Of a stretch of DNA of 58,717 bases, positions 40,365-49,967 are shown piece after piece (positions within the stretch are counted from its first letter, which is position 1; every line of letters begins with the position of its first letter). The notes below the pieces were generated by a model. The model was not told the origin of the DNA. It searched no databases and saw only the letters and a program-made list of their open reading frames with translations. Origin of the DNA: Carnobacterium divergens. GTDB lineage: Bacteria; Bacillota; Bacilli; Lactobacillales; Carnobacteriaceae. The translations under genes were made by a program, and so were the position numbers. Location of the stretch: the NCBI RefSeq assembly GCF_900258435.1, contig NZ_LT992558.1, positions 13,218 through 71,934 on the forward strand. The letters are read 5' to 3'.

Positions 40365-40397
40365 AAAAGCACAACAGAAAATTTCTGTTGTGCTTTT
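40365..40397 (+). terminator. Terminator after the cupin gene
   Basis: AAAAGCACAACAGAAA pairs with TTTCTGTTGTGCTTTT just after the stop. Confidence 0.88.
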
Positions 40398-40416
40398 ACA
40401 ACTGACAGCGCCCTAT

Positions 40417-40569
40417 TCTTAAGTAAAACATGGGCCTCCCCTTTAAAAAGGCTTTGTTTATTCATTAAATCAATAGCAGTTAAAAAGAATGATGCATTGA
40501 TTAATAGGCTCTGTTAAGAGAAATCCGCTTAATAATGAGGTATAAACTGGTTTTCTACTTAAGAATAAT
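40417..40569. repeat. MITE-like inverted-repeat segment
   Basis: TATTCTTAAGTA-AAAC (from 40417) and GTTTTCTACTTAAGAATA (40551-40568) are inverted copies about 150 bp apart, with 12 perfect terminal bp. The interior has no ORF. No clear target-site duplication is visible. The remainder of the 40398-40673 gap holds nothing else I can name. Confidence 0.4.
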
Positions 40570-40673
40570 TATATCAATAAGTTTGCTTCTTTACTTTTTT
40601 ATTTTTTCTTATTTATTAGAAATTTAGTTTATAATCGCGTTTAACTGGCGTACTTACTGCTATTCTACCCGTC

Positions 40674-40722
40674 AAAAAAACCATTGATTCAAGAGGAATT
40701 TTCTTGAATCAATGGTTTTTTT
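40674..40722 (-). terminator. Terminator after purR
   Basis: AAAAACCATTGATTCAAGA pairs with TCTTGAATCAATGGTTTTT around a short loop, abutting the purR stop codon. Confidence 0.9.
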
Positions 40723-41538
40723 TTATTTGAAATAGTTTCCTGGGCTTACATGGATTGTTTTATCACGGATATCCACTTCATCTACACAAAGCAATGACGA
40801 ATAATCCTCAATCATGCGATTTCCACTAAAGGTCGATTCAGCAAAAACAGTAATCCCAACGAGTTCCGCTTCAAATTCTTCAATCAAGCTCTTCATTCCG
40901 TTAACCGTTCCGCCGCCCTTCATAAAGTCATCTACGATTAAAACGCGAGATCCTCTTTTTAGACTACGCTTTGATAATTCCATTTTTTCAACTCGTTCAG
41001 ACGATCCTGACACATAGTTGATACTAACAGTTGAACCTTCTGTAATTTTTGAATCGCGACGTACAATCACAAAAGGAACATTCAAATAGCTTGAAACTGC
41101 TTGAGCAATTGGAACACCTTTCGTTGCAACTGTCATTACGGCATCAATTGGCTTATTTAAATATTGCGTCGCAATAATTTTTCCAACTTGACGTAAAATG
41201 TCTGGTTCACCTAATAAATCAGACAAATAAACGTATCCACCTGGCAGTAAACGATCTTGTTCTGATAAGCGTAGACACATCTCTTTCACAAATTCGGCTG
41301 CTTCTGCTTCTTGGATAGCAGGAATAAACTTAACGCCACCTGCTGCTCCTGGTACGGTTTCTAATGTTCCTGTACCACGTTCTCTAAATGTTTTTTTTAC
41401 GATTGTTAAATCTTCACTGATAGAAGATTTTGCTGAATCATAGCGATTTGCAAAGTATGTCAAAGAAACTAATGTATGGGGTCTTTCCAATAAGTAACGG
41501 GTCATATCAATCAGTCGTTCACTTCTTTTTACCTTCAA
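40723..41538 (-). CDS. purR: Purine operon regulator PurR (Bacillus type)
   Basis: 271 aa. The N-terminal winged HTH (KVKRSERLIDMTRYLLERPHTLVSLTYFANRYDSAKSSISEDL) is followed by a phosphoribosyltransferase-like domain with the PRPP loop VLIVDDFMKGGGTVNGM. In Gram-positives it regulates purine genes and responds to PRPP. The start is a TTG (KVKRSER) 6 nt after GAGGTG, aligned with the usual N-terminus of the family; the upstream ATG at 41571 would place the ribosome site inside the gene. A candidate PurBox lies about 100 bp upstream. Confidence 0.93.
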   Translation of the reverse strand: MKVKRSERLIDMTRYLLERPHTLVSLTYFANRYDSAKSSISEDLTIVKKTFRERGTGTLETVPGAAGGVKFIPAIQEAEAAEFVKEMCLRLSEQDRLLPGGYVYLSDLLGEPDILRQVGKIIATQYLNKPIDAVMTVATKGVPIAQAVSSYLNVPFVIVRRDSKITEGSTVSINYVSGSSERVEKMELSKRSLKRGSRVLIVDDFMKGGGTVNGMKSLIEEFEAELVGITVFAESTFSGNRMIEDYSSLLCVDEVDIRDKTIHVSPGNYFK

Positions 41539-41640
41539 AAGGGTCACCTCTTTCTTAATATTAAAAACCAAATTTTACACTTCTCCTATTATACGGCTTA
41601 AAACAAAAAAAAGGTAGTTATTTCTATTGTTTTTTGTTAA

Positions 41641-41653
41641 AATGTTCGTTTTT
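41641..41653 (-). promoter_or_regulatory. Candidate PurBox upstream of purR
   Basis: Minus strand AAAAACGAACATT matches the PurBox pattern AWWWCCGAACWWT at 12 of 13 positions. A second, weaker CGAA-containing stretch lies near 41718. It suggests autoregulation of purR. Otherwise the 41539-41764 gap is AT-rich and featureless. Confidence 0.45.
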
Positions 41654-41764
41654 GTTATTATTTTCTCATAAAATTTGATTTCAACCTTCGCTTTTTTTAC
41701 TTTTTGGCCCATTTTAAACGAATTAGCATTTATGAGTTATTTTATCACACATATGATAATCTTA

Positions 41765-41793
41765 TTGTTTTATTTGAAAAATAAAAGTAATAT
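41765..41793 (+). promoter_or_regulatory. Promoter of the internalin-like gene
   Basis: -35 TTGTTT (41765-41770), 17-bp spacer, -10 TAATAT (41788-41793), about 35 bp before the ribosome site GGAGG. Confidence 0.6.
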
Positions 41794-41831
41794 AAAAAAG
41801 TAATTAAAAATTATTTTATTGGAGGAATTTG

Positions 41832-42845
41832 ATGAATTTGAAAAGAAATACTATTTTATTAACTTGTGGAGCAATTTTATTTACAACTACCGGAACACTA
41901 TTGTCTCCTATGCCAACACAAGCAAGTACACTAGAAATGAATCAGAATAAGATTGTCGAAATTAAAGACCCCGTTTTAAAAGAAGCTATCAAACAACAAT
42001 TAGGTCTGACACCTGATGAAGAAATCACTTATGAAAACATTCAAAAGTTAACGGATTTAAATGTTTCAGAGTCTGCCATCAAAACACTCGAAGGCTTGGA
42101 AAATGCGCATTCTTTAAAAACACTTTATCTTTATCATGTTCAACAATTTGATGGCAATTTAGCACCTATTGCAGGTTTGACAGAACTCACTGAATTAAAT
42201 GTCGGTAAAGCGAATATTACAGATCTATCGCCTTTAAAAAATCTATCCAAAAACATGGTGGGTATGAGCTTTGAAGACAATCCTCATTTAACTGATAACA
42301 ACAATATTTTAGGAGCTTTTACACATCTCAAAACACTAAGTATTAACAATACAGCAATTTCTAACCTGGATTTCCTAAAAAACATGTACGATTTAGATAT
42401 CTTATTTTTAAACAACTTGCCTCTTGATGCTACGTCTCATTTAACTTATATTAGCCAAAATAAAGAACTAACAAAACTTTCGATGAATAATCTTGCTCTT
42501 TCATCGCTTGAATTTATTAGACCTTTACAGAATTTACAAGGATTAAGCGTTAAAGACAATCATATCACGGATTTCCGACCATTAGCAGCAACAAAAGTTG
42601 ATACTCATAATGATGATCTCTTTTCTGCAGAAAACCAATCAATCTTACTTCCTACAGGAACCGTTGGAACAAGTACTTTCGTAAATTTATGCCTTCCTCA
42701 AAATGACGTACCTGTTCTTCACTGGAATGCGCTAGGAGAGTTGTCTCACAACCAATTAACTTGGTACGAAACAGGAGTGAATACACTAGACTTTTCATCA
42801 AATGACGGACTTATTTCTGGCACTATCCAACAAATCATTCAATAA
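41832..42845 (+). CDS. Secreted leucine-rich-repeat protein (internalin C-like layout)
   Basis: 337 aa. A signal peptide (cleavage near TQA-ST, about residue 32) is followed by an internalin-type cap (IVEIKDPVLKEAIKQQLGLTPDEEITYENIQKLTDLNV). About six LRRs come next (LKTLYLYHV, LTELNVGKANITDLSPLKNL, LKTLSINNTAISNLDFLKNM, LTKLSMNNLALSSLEFI, LQGLSVKDNHITDFRPLA). A C-terminal Ig-like LRR-adjacent domain ends at SGTIQQIIQ. There is no LPXTG, GW or TM anchor, so it should be released. ATG 6 nt after GGAGG; a TTG just upstream is not needed. Possibly adhesion or surface interaction. Confidence 0.82.
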   Translation: MNLKRNTILLTCGAILFTTTGTLLSPMPTQASTLEMNQNKIVEIKDPVLKEAIKQQLGLTPDEEITYENIQKLTDLNVSESAIKTLEGLENAHSLKTLYLYHVQQFDGNLAPIAGLTELTELNVGKANITDLSPLKNLSKNMVGMSFEDNPHLTDNNNILGAFTHLKTLSINNTAISNLDFLKNMYDLDILFLNNLPLDATSHLTYISQNKELTKLSMNNLALSSLEFIRPLQNLQGLSVKDNHITDFRPLAATKVDTHNDDLFSAENQSILLPTGTVGTSTFVNLCLPQNDVPVLHWNALGELSHNQLTWYETGVNTLDFSSNDGLISGTIQQIIQ

Positions 42846-42849
42846 AAAG

Positions 42850-42882
42850 AAAAGAGACACTCCACTAAAGGATGTCTCTTTT
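42850..42882. terminator. Convergent terminator, LRR gene and zinc operon
   Basis: AAAAGAGACA pairs with TGTCTCTTTT between the ends of two converging units. Confidence 0.75.
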
Positions 42883-42889
42883 ACATAGT

Positions 42890-43723
42890 TTAGGACTTAC
42901 GACTGTCTCGATAGCGAAGTTTTGAAATAATAGCAATACATCCGCCACTTATAATAAATAAAAGAATAAAAATCAATGTAATGGTAGCGCCTGGTGGGGT
43001 TCCAAATTCATAAGATGCTGTTAATCCACCAAACATCCCCACCAAACCTACAATAACGCCCATTACCATCACCCAGTTAAAGCTTTTGCTTAATCGCATC
43101 GCGATAGCTGCTGGCAAAATCATAATAGCAGAAACGAGTAAAGCTCCAGCTATTGGCATAATCACTGCAATTGTTACACCTGTAATCACGTTGAATAACA
43201 AGGACATTAAACGAACGGGTAAACCAGCTGTATAGGCGGTATCCTCGTCAAACGTCAAAACATACATTGGTTTTCTAAACAGGAAGAATAAAGTTACTAC
43301 AATAACAAATAATGCGGTTAATAAGTATACTTGCTCTTGGCTAATGGTTACGATTGAACCAAACAAGTATTGCTGTACACTTGCGGTTCCACTTCCTTGA
43401 TCTAAGCTCATAAGTACCAATGCAATCGATAGACCTGCAGACATTAAGACCGCAATGGATACTTCCGAATAAGTTTTATAAATACTGCGAACGTATTCTA
43501 TAATCAACGCCGCAATAACAACAACGACTAACGTTGTGAATGTTGGATTGATATTTAAAAACATACCTAATGCCACACCTGCTAACGAAATATGCGAAAG
43601 TGTATCTGCCATCAAAGACTGTCTTCTTAACACAAGAAAGAGGCCTAATAATGGCGCAATCACAGCAATTAAGAAAGAGGCTTGGAAGGCGTGCTGCATG
43701 AATTCATGGCGAAACATCTCCAC
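42890..43723 (-). CDS. adcB: Zinc ABC transporter permease
   Basis: 277 aa, ABC-3 family permease with about 8 TM helices ([48 protein letters not shown]). Imports zinc (or manganese) with the ATPase and lipoprotein encoded upstream. The start is a GTG 7 nt after GGAGG; the gene begins 55 bp inside the ATPase gene, so the two are translationally coupled. The Zur box upstream of the operon favours zinc. Confidence 0.92.
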   Translation of the reverse strand: MEMFRHEFMQHAFQASFLIAVIAPLLGLFLVLRRQSLMADTLSHISLAGVALGMFLNINPTFTTLVVVVIAALIIEYVRSIYKTYSEVSIAVLMSAGLSIALVLMSLDQGSGTASVQQYLFGSIVTISQEQVYLLTALFVIVVTLFFLFRKPMYVLTFDEDTAYTAGLPVRLMSLLFNVITGVTIAVIMPIAGALLVSAIMILPAAIAMRLSKSFNWVMVMGVIVGLVGMFGGLTASYEFGTPPGATITLIFILLFIISGGCIAIISKLRYRDSRKS

Positions 43724-44376
43724 GGTGAGTCCTCCTTTCGAATCAACTGAATATGACGGTCGGCGTACTCTTTAATGTCATCATGATCATGGGTTACCAT
43801 CAGAATTCCTTTTCCATGAACTTGACTGCTGTGTTTTAGTAGCTTATAAAATTCGCCTCGTGCTTCTACGTCCATTCCAGTTGTTGGTTCATCTAACACA
43901 AACAAATCTGGATCTGTCGCAAAAATTCGAGCCAAACAAATCCGCTGTTTTTGCCCACCTGATAGCTCACCAATTTTTTTATGACGCATATCCCACATTC
44001 CAACAGATAAGAGGGCCCGCTCCACATGTTCATGATCTTCTGGGGTCAGGCGTTTAAACCAACGACCTTGTTGATAGCGGCCTGATCGTACTAACTCTAA
44101 AACTGTACTAGGAAATCCAGCATTAAACGAGGCAATTTGTTGTGGAATATACCCAATGCTTAGTTTTTCACCAGCGCTATTCACCTTAGAAATCGTTGCA
44201 CTTCCCTTTCCCGGTTTTAACAGACCTAGAATGTTTCTAAGCAACGTTGATTTTGCTGCTCCATTTTCTCCTGTCAGCATCACAAATTCTCCTGGGTCAA
44301 CGGTAAAGGAAATGTTTTCTAAGACTGGCTCTTCATCATAATAAAAAGTCAAATCGTTTACTTCTATATAATGCAC
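43669..44376 (-). CDS. adcC: Zinc ABC transporter ATP-binding protein
   Basis: 235 aa. Walker [17 protein letters not shown] (the Ala-Ala-Lys form usual for AdcC/ZnuC), Q-loop GYIPQQ, signature LSGGQKQR, Walker B LFVLDEP, switch His in MVTHDHDD. The C-terminal end [16 protein letters not shown] is read through the first 55 bp of the permease gene in another frame. Confidence 0.93.
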   Translation of the reverse strand: MHYIEVNDLTFYYDEEPVLENISFTVDPGEFVMLTGENGAAKSTLLRNILGLLKPGKGSATISKVNSAGEKLSIGYIPQQIASFNAGFPSTVLELVRSGRYQQGRWFKRLTPEDHEHVERALLSVGMWDMRHKKIGELSGGQKQRICLARIFATDPDLFVLDEPTTGMDVEARGEFYKLLKHSSQVHGKGILMVTHDHDDIKEYADRHIQLIRKEDSPWRCFAMNSCSTPSKPLS

Positions 44377-44434
44377 ACATGTCCCTTCTCTCTTGTACTT
44401 CGCTCAGTTTCTTTTTTGCTCTTTATAGTTTACC

Positions 44435-45376
44435 TTATTTGATGGTTTCTTGTAAGGCTTTCAAGTTATTTTCCATTACTTTGATGTAATCCATTCCTTG
44501 ATCTTGATCTTCTTTTGTAATGCCTTCAATTGGGCTTAACACAGCTAGCGTTGCGCCTGTTTCTTTAGCTAGTGTTTTGGCAATTTTAGGAGAAGCCGTT
44601 TCTTCAAAGTAAATCACCTTAATGTTGTTTTCCTTCACGAAATCATTTAACTCTGCTAACTTAGCAGGACTGGGCTCTTGATCTGGAGAAATACCAGAAA
44701 TAGCGACTTGTTTTAAATCGTATCGTGCTGCTAAATAAGCAAATGCTGCATGTTGTGTCACGAAGGTACGGTTTTTTGCGTCTTTTAAACCTGTTTCAAA
44801 TTTTTCATTTAAAGCATCTAATTTATCTGAATAAGTTTTGGCGTTTTTTTCATAGCTTGCTTTGTTTGTTTGATCTGCTTTAATGAGACCTTCTTTAATC
44901 GCATTAACTTCTTCCTTTGCTAAAACTGGATCTAACCAAACATGTGGGTCATGAGCATGACTATGTCCTTCGTGGTCGTGATCTTCATCTTCTTCTTCGT
45001 GACTGCCTTCAAGCAATTTGATCTCTTTACTTGCATCGATGACCACGGTCTTTTTCGTATCAATATTTTTCAATACACTGCCAACCCATGTTTCCATCTC
45101 TTCACTATTGTAAACAAAAACATCTGAATCCGCAATTTTGGCGATGTCTTTTGCGCTAGGTTCGTAATCATGTGGTTCTGTACCAGCTTTCATTAAAACA
45201 GAAACCTCGCCATTGTCTCCTACCACATTTTTTGTAAAATCATACATTGGATAAAATGTCGTCACTACTTGTAGTTTATCTGTTTTTGCTGTTTCTTGTT
45301 TATTGCCACACCCTGCTACAACAAATAAGATGCTAAGCAATAAAATACTGAATCCCATTATTTTTTTATTTTTCAT
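44435..45376 (-). CDS. adcA: Zinc-binding lipoprotein of the ABC importer
   Basis: 313 aa, cluster A-I metal-binding protein. Lipobox VVAGC; metal ligands in EPHDYEPS and the His-rich acidic loop EEDEDHDHEGHSHAHDPHVWLDP, then QHAAFAYLA and the late Glu/Asp region. The flexible His loop is typical of ZnuA/AdcA. Shorter than streptococcal AdcA, lacking the ZinT domain. First gene of adcACB, preceded by a Zur box. Confidence 0.93.
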   Translation of the reverse strand: MKNKKIMGFSILLLSILFVVAGCGNKQETAKTDKLQVVTTFYPMYDFTKNVVGDNGEVSVLMKAGTEPHDYEPSAKDIAKIADSDVFVYNSEEMETWVGSVLKNIDTKKTVVIDASKEIKLLEGSHEEEDEDHDHEGHSHAHDPHVWLDPVLAKEEVNAIKEGLIKADQTNKASYEKNAKTYSDKLDALNEKFETGLKDAKNRTFVTQHAAFAYLAARYDLKQVAISGISPDQEPSPAKLAELNDFVKENNIKVIYFEETASPKIAKTLAKETGATLAVLSPIEGITKEDQDQGMDYIKVMENNLKALQETIK

Positions 45377-45448
45377 GTAAATCCTCCTATATAAGTGCTT
45401 TATTATGTTCTATGTTCAGTGCGATGACGAAATGAAACGATTCTACTC

Positions 45449-45469
45449 AAATCGTAATGATTACTATTT
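45449..45469. promoter_or_regulatory. Zur box upstream of the zinc operon
   Basis: AAATCGTAAT G ATTACTATTT is a dyad whose arms match at 9 of 10 positions and which follows the Bacillus Zur operator core (AAATCGTAAT N ATTACGATTT) with one change. About 75 bp upstream of adcA. Confidence 0.85.
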
Positions 45470-45531
45470 ACCAACGCATTAAGAGCTTATCATTATCTGA
45501 AACATTGGTCAAGTAAAAAATGAAACAAAAT

Positions 45532-45574
45532 AAAAAAATCATGTTCACCTAAGTCAATTAGATAAACATGATTT
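45532..45574 (-). terminator. Terminator after the esterase gene
   Basis: AAATCATGTT pairs with AACATGATTT, followed on the minus strand by TTTTATTTTG. Confidence 0.7.
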
Positions 45575-45587
45575 CTTCCCATTACTA

Positions 45588-46589
45588 TTAAGATACGTGT
45601 TTTTCAATAAATTCCATCATTTTATTGAACGTTATTTTAGCTGGCTCTGTATTTAAAAGAAATTGATATTCATGCTCTGTTTTTGCTTCTTTTGGATCAA
45701 AGAAAATACTTTCCACTTCAATCTGTTTTGCCTTTAATTGTTCAATAAATTCATGAGCGTGGTGCTCAAAAGAATTTGTATTGCCATCTGTTACAAAAAC
45801 TGGCGGATATTCTTTTGTAATGTGTAAATCTAATGCCACTTGTTTTAAGCGCTCATCTTTTAACCAGTTTTTTTCTCCTACATATGCCCATGCAACTTGG
45901 TTCATCAAGATATTCATTAACCTTGATTTACTTTCTGTTCCTAATTTTTCAATATTGAAGGGTCCGCAAAATAGGAGACCACCTTTGATACTTTCTTTTG
46001 GTACGACGGCTTGAATTGCGACTAATTCTGCTAAAATTGGATTGGTCTGGATTGCTAAAAATTGTGCAACAATCTGTGCTCCTGCTGAATCGCCTGCAAA
46101 AAGCACTTGATCCAAATCAATTCCAAATTCTTCTGCGTGCTCCTTTAAATAAAGGTAACTTTCAGTTAACTGAACTAAAGGGCCTGGATAAATTTGCTCC
46201 GGTGCTAGTGCATAATTGATATTAGCAACCACATAACCATAGCTCGCAATACTTTCTGCATAGCTCGTAATATCTCTTTTATCCCCACCAACGTAAGCTC
46301 CACCATGAACCCAAATAATTAAAGGGGATTTTTCAAGTGACTCTTTAGGCATTATTACATCCATTTTCCCATTTGCCAATGTTGAGTGGTAATCAATGTC
46401 GTTGACTGAGGTAGTTTTAGCTTGGATTTCTTCATGGTTTCGAGGCGTAAATTCTTTCGGGCGTTCAAACCGTTTTCTTAATAATTTTGAAACCGGGACG
46501 GGGGTTAATCTCGTGATAATGGCTGGAGCCATTAAGACACCTATTAAAAATGGTGCCACGTAACCAATCCGGCGCTTTTTCTTTTCCAT
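45588..46589 (-). CDS. Alpha/beta-hydrolase esterase, HSL-like
   Basis: 333 aa. N-terminal hydrophobic segment (IGYVAPFLIGVLMAPAIITRL), possibly a membrane anchor. The oxyanion-hole motif is HGGAYVGGDKRD, the nucleophile elbow GDSAGAQ, the likely Asp lies near VTDGNTN, and the His near TEHEYQF. This HGG(G/A)-GDSAG combination is typical of hormone-sensitive-lipase-type carboxylesterases. Substrate unknown. Confidence 0.85.
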   Translation of the reverse strand: MEKKKRRIGYVAPFLIGVLMAPAIITRLTPVPVSKLLRKRFERPKEFTPRNHEEIQAKTTSVNDIDYHSTLANGKMDVIMPKESLEKSPLIIWVHGGAYVGGDKRDITSYAESIASYGYVVANINYALAPEQIYPGPLVQLTESYLYLKEHAEEFGIDLDQVLFAGDSAGAQIVAQFLAIQTNPILAELVAIQAVVPKESIKGGLLFCGPFNIEKLGTESKSRLMNILMNQVAWAYVGEKNWLKDERLKQVALDLHITKEYPPVFVTDGNTNSFEHHAHEFIEQLKAKQIEVESIFFDPKEAKTEHEYQFLLNTEPAKITFNKMMEFIEKHVS

Positions 46590-46629
46590 TTTATTTCACC
46601 TCGTTTAACTTTGTTCTTCGTTCATTATG

Positions 46630-47481
46630 CTATTTAAGTGTTCTAACTAAATAAACTTCTTTACAGAATCCTTTTAATCCATTGTAAACTCTTTGGGCTC
46701 TTGAGTATTTTTCGCATAGAGCAAACACCGTGGGACCACTTCCACTCATTAAAGCTGCATCTGCACCAAATTTTAACATTTTGTATTTGATGCGTTCAAT
46801 ATCTGGGTGGCGTGCAATCGTAATGTGTTCCAAAACATTTCCAACATTTTGAATCATTGCTTGATAGTCGTCGTTTTGAATGGCGTCAATCATTTCGTTT
46901 GTATTTGGATGCACCAACTCTTCAAAGGAGAGCGCGCTAAAGACGGTTCCTGTAGAAACGCCGACTCTTGGTTTAACTAATACGACCCAGCATTGGGGCA
47001 TCGTTCCGATGTGTTTGATTTGGTCTCCACGACCCGTTACAAAGGCCGTTCCTCCGTAGACGCAAAACGGTACATCAGAACCTACTTTTGCGCCTAAATC
47101 CGCTAGTTCATCTAGGCTTAAATTCAGTTCCCATAATCGATTCAATCCTCTTAAAGTCGCTGCTGCGTCACTACTTCCACCAGCTAAACCTGCTGCAATG
47201 GGAATTTTTTTTTCAATGGTAATCTCAACACCTTGTTTGATTTGGAACGTTTCCTTCATCAATTTGGCTGCTTGAAAAGCATGGTTTCGTTTATCCAGAG
47301 GCAATACGCCACTTGTTGTGCGAATGATAATTTGGTCTTCTGGTAAGCTTTTTAACGTAATATGATCCGCTAAATCTACTGTAGTCATGACCATTTCTAA
47401 TTCATGGTACCCGTCTTCTCGTTTATACAAGGCGTCTAGGGTCAAATTTAATTTTGCTGGGGCTTTTTCTATGATTTCCAT
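46630..47481 (-). CDS. ispE: 4-diphosphocytidyl-2-C-methyl-D-erythritol kinase
   Basis: 283 aa GHMP kinase. [26 protein letters not shown] (substrate and Lys/Asp active site), the ATP-binding [21 protein letters not shown], and the C-terminal [14 protein letters not shown] are intact. It acts in the MEP route to IPP. Lactobacillales usually make IPP by mevalonate, and an isolated ispE without other MEP genes is known in some of them. The rest of the pathway is not in this window. Confidence 0.94.
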   Translation of the reverse strand: MEIIEKAPAKLNLTLDALYKREDGYHELEMVMTTVDLADHITLKSLPEDQIIIRTTSGVLPLDKRNHAFQAAKLMKETFQIKQGVEITIEKKIPIAAGLAGGSSDAAATLRGLNRLWELNLSLDELADLGAKVGSDVPFCVYGGTAFVTGRGDQIKHIGTMPQCWVVLVKPRVGVSTGTVFSALSFEELVHPNTNEMIDAIQNDDYQAMIQNVGNVLEHITIARHPDIERIKYKMLKFGADAALMSGSGPTVFALCEKYSRAQRVYNGLKGFCKEVYLVRTLK

Positions 47482-47578
47482 CTTTTCACCAGTACCTTTT
47501 CCTATTTAGTATCTTCAAATATAGTAGCCTAAAAATGCTGATTTGAAAAGGGGATTGACTGTTCTTCAAAAAATGGAT

Positions 47579-47606
47579 AAAAAAAACGAGCCTCATCAGC
47601 TCGTGG
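47579..47606 (-). terminator. Terminator after veg
   Basis: Minus strand ACGAGC, short loop, GCTCGT followed by TTTTTTT. Confidence 0.85.
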
Positions 47607-47615
47607 TGATACTAT

Positions 47616-47873
47616 TTAAGCATACTCGCAACTTTCTTCATTAAAAAATTGAATCTCAACTGATTGAGTCAATACATCCGTATAGCTGTATGATACACGT
47701 TCAAATGCATTTTCATCTTGATCCAGATCTACAACAAAAACAGAGGGATACGTTTCACGTAAAATTCCCTTTCGTTCGGTCTTTCTTTTGCGTCCCGTTT
47801 GAGCGGTTAACATAATCTTTCTACCTAACTGACAATCCAAGTTCTTTTTGATACTTGCTAACGTAATTGGCAT
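47616..47873 (-). CDS. veg: Veg family protein
   Basis: 85 aa. The family pattern MPITLASIKKNLDCQLGRKIMLTAQTGRKRKTERKGILRETYPSVFVVDLDQ is complete. In Bacillus Veg affects biofilm matrix expression through SinR-related control, and is highly expressed from a strong promoter. The start is the ATG 6 nt after GAGGTG. Two overlapping tandem promoters lie upstream. Neighbours ispE and rsmA match the Bacillus veg locus. Confidence 0.94.
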   Translation of the reverse strand: MPITLASIKKNLDCQLGRKIMLTAQTGRKRKTERKGILRETYPSVFVVDLDQDENAFERVSYSYTDVLTQSVEIQFFNEESCEYA

Positions 47874-47895
47874 TAGATTCACCTCACTGGTTTTA

Positions 47896-47924
47896 AGTAT
47901 ACCATAAAATAATAAATTTTACAA
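47896..47924 (-). promoter_or_regulatory. veg proximal promoter
   Basis: Minus strand: -35 TTGTAA (47919-47924), 17-bp spacer, TGG plus -10 TATACT (47896-47901), an extended -10. Confidence 0.8.
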
Positions 47925-47952
47925 GTATACCATATGATAACCGTGATAGCAA
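47924..47952 (-). promoter_or_regulatory. veg distal promoter
   Basis: Minus strand: -35 TTGCTA (47947-47952), 17-bp spacer, TGG plus -10 TATACT (47924-47929). Its -10 shares one base with the -35 of the proximal promoter. The two carry a TATGGTATACTT direct repeat 28 bp apart. The remaining 47953-48098 stretch holds no gene I would support. Confidence 0.75.
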
Positions 47953-48098
47953 CTAATAAATTTCTCATTTTAATTGCGGTACAATAGGCTTTCTAGCTGT
48001 TTTATATTTTTTATTTTTCATTTTTTTCATCATGATTCTGTATAAAAAAAAGGTTAGAAAATCATACTTCAACAAAGCGATTTTTCATTCATATCACC

Positions 48099-48150
48099 AA
48101 AAAGAAGTCTATCCAAACAAAGTGATTTTTGTTTGGATAGACTTCTTTTT
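48099..48150. terminator. Strong terminator after the MazG-like gene
   Basis: A 20-plus bp perfect stem, AGAAGTCTATCCAAACAAA with its complement TTTGTTTGGATAGACTTCT, with A and T flanks, works in both directions. Confidence 0.88.
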
Positions 48151-48186
48151 AGTAGATCTGACTTCCCTAAATAAACAAGCTTTCAT

Positions 48187-48501
48187 TTATTTAAAATCGG
48201 TTAATTTTTTATTGATAAACAGTTCAATCGCTTCTTCGAAATCAAGATCATTGCGTTCAGCTAACACTGCGAGCCACCAAACAGATTCACCAATTTTATA
48301 AGCTAAATTGCTATCCTCCCGTTGGGTAGCCGGCCAAATATCCGCTTTGTCCATTACATAGCGACTAATTAACCCCACATCTGAAGTAAATGCCAATGCA
48401 TCTTCTTCTACAGTCCATTCTCTGCCATGGTGCTTTTTTTCCAACTTATGATAGGCGTCTCTAATAACTTTGCTTTTTTGAGTAAATTCTTCAAATTCCA
48501 T
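48187..48501 (-). CDS. MazG-like small protein
   Basis: 104 aa, all-alpha. EFTQKSKVIRDAYHKLEKKHHGREWTVEEDALAFTSDVGLISRYVM and LAYKIGESVWWLAVLAERNDLDFEEAIELFINK match MazG-like (DUF) NTP-pyrophosphohydrolase relatives. The metal-binding ELGD of true MazG reads KIGES, so catalysis is uncertain. AAGG precedes the ATG. Lies immediately upstream of the terminator and downstream of rsmA. Confidence 0.7.
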   Translation of the reverse strand: MEFEEFTQKSKVIRDAYHKLEKKHHGREWTVEEDALAFTSDVGLISRYVMDKADIWPATQREDSNLAYKIGESVWWLAVLAERNDLDFEEAIELFINKKLTDFK

Positions 48502-48523
48502 TTATTCGCCTTCTTTCAATCAG

Positions 48524-49967
<1,444 letters not shown>

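Noticed and set aside
48032-48301. Plus-strand 89-codon ORF
   Set aside because: It runs through a strong terminator and then antisense to the MazG-like gene, has no Shine-Dalgarno, and its composition looks random.
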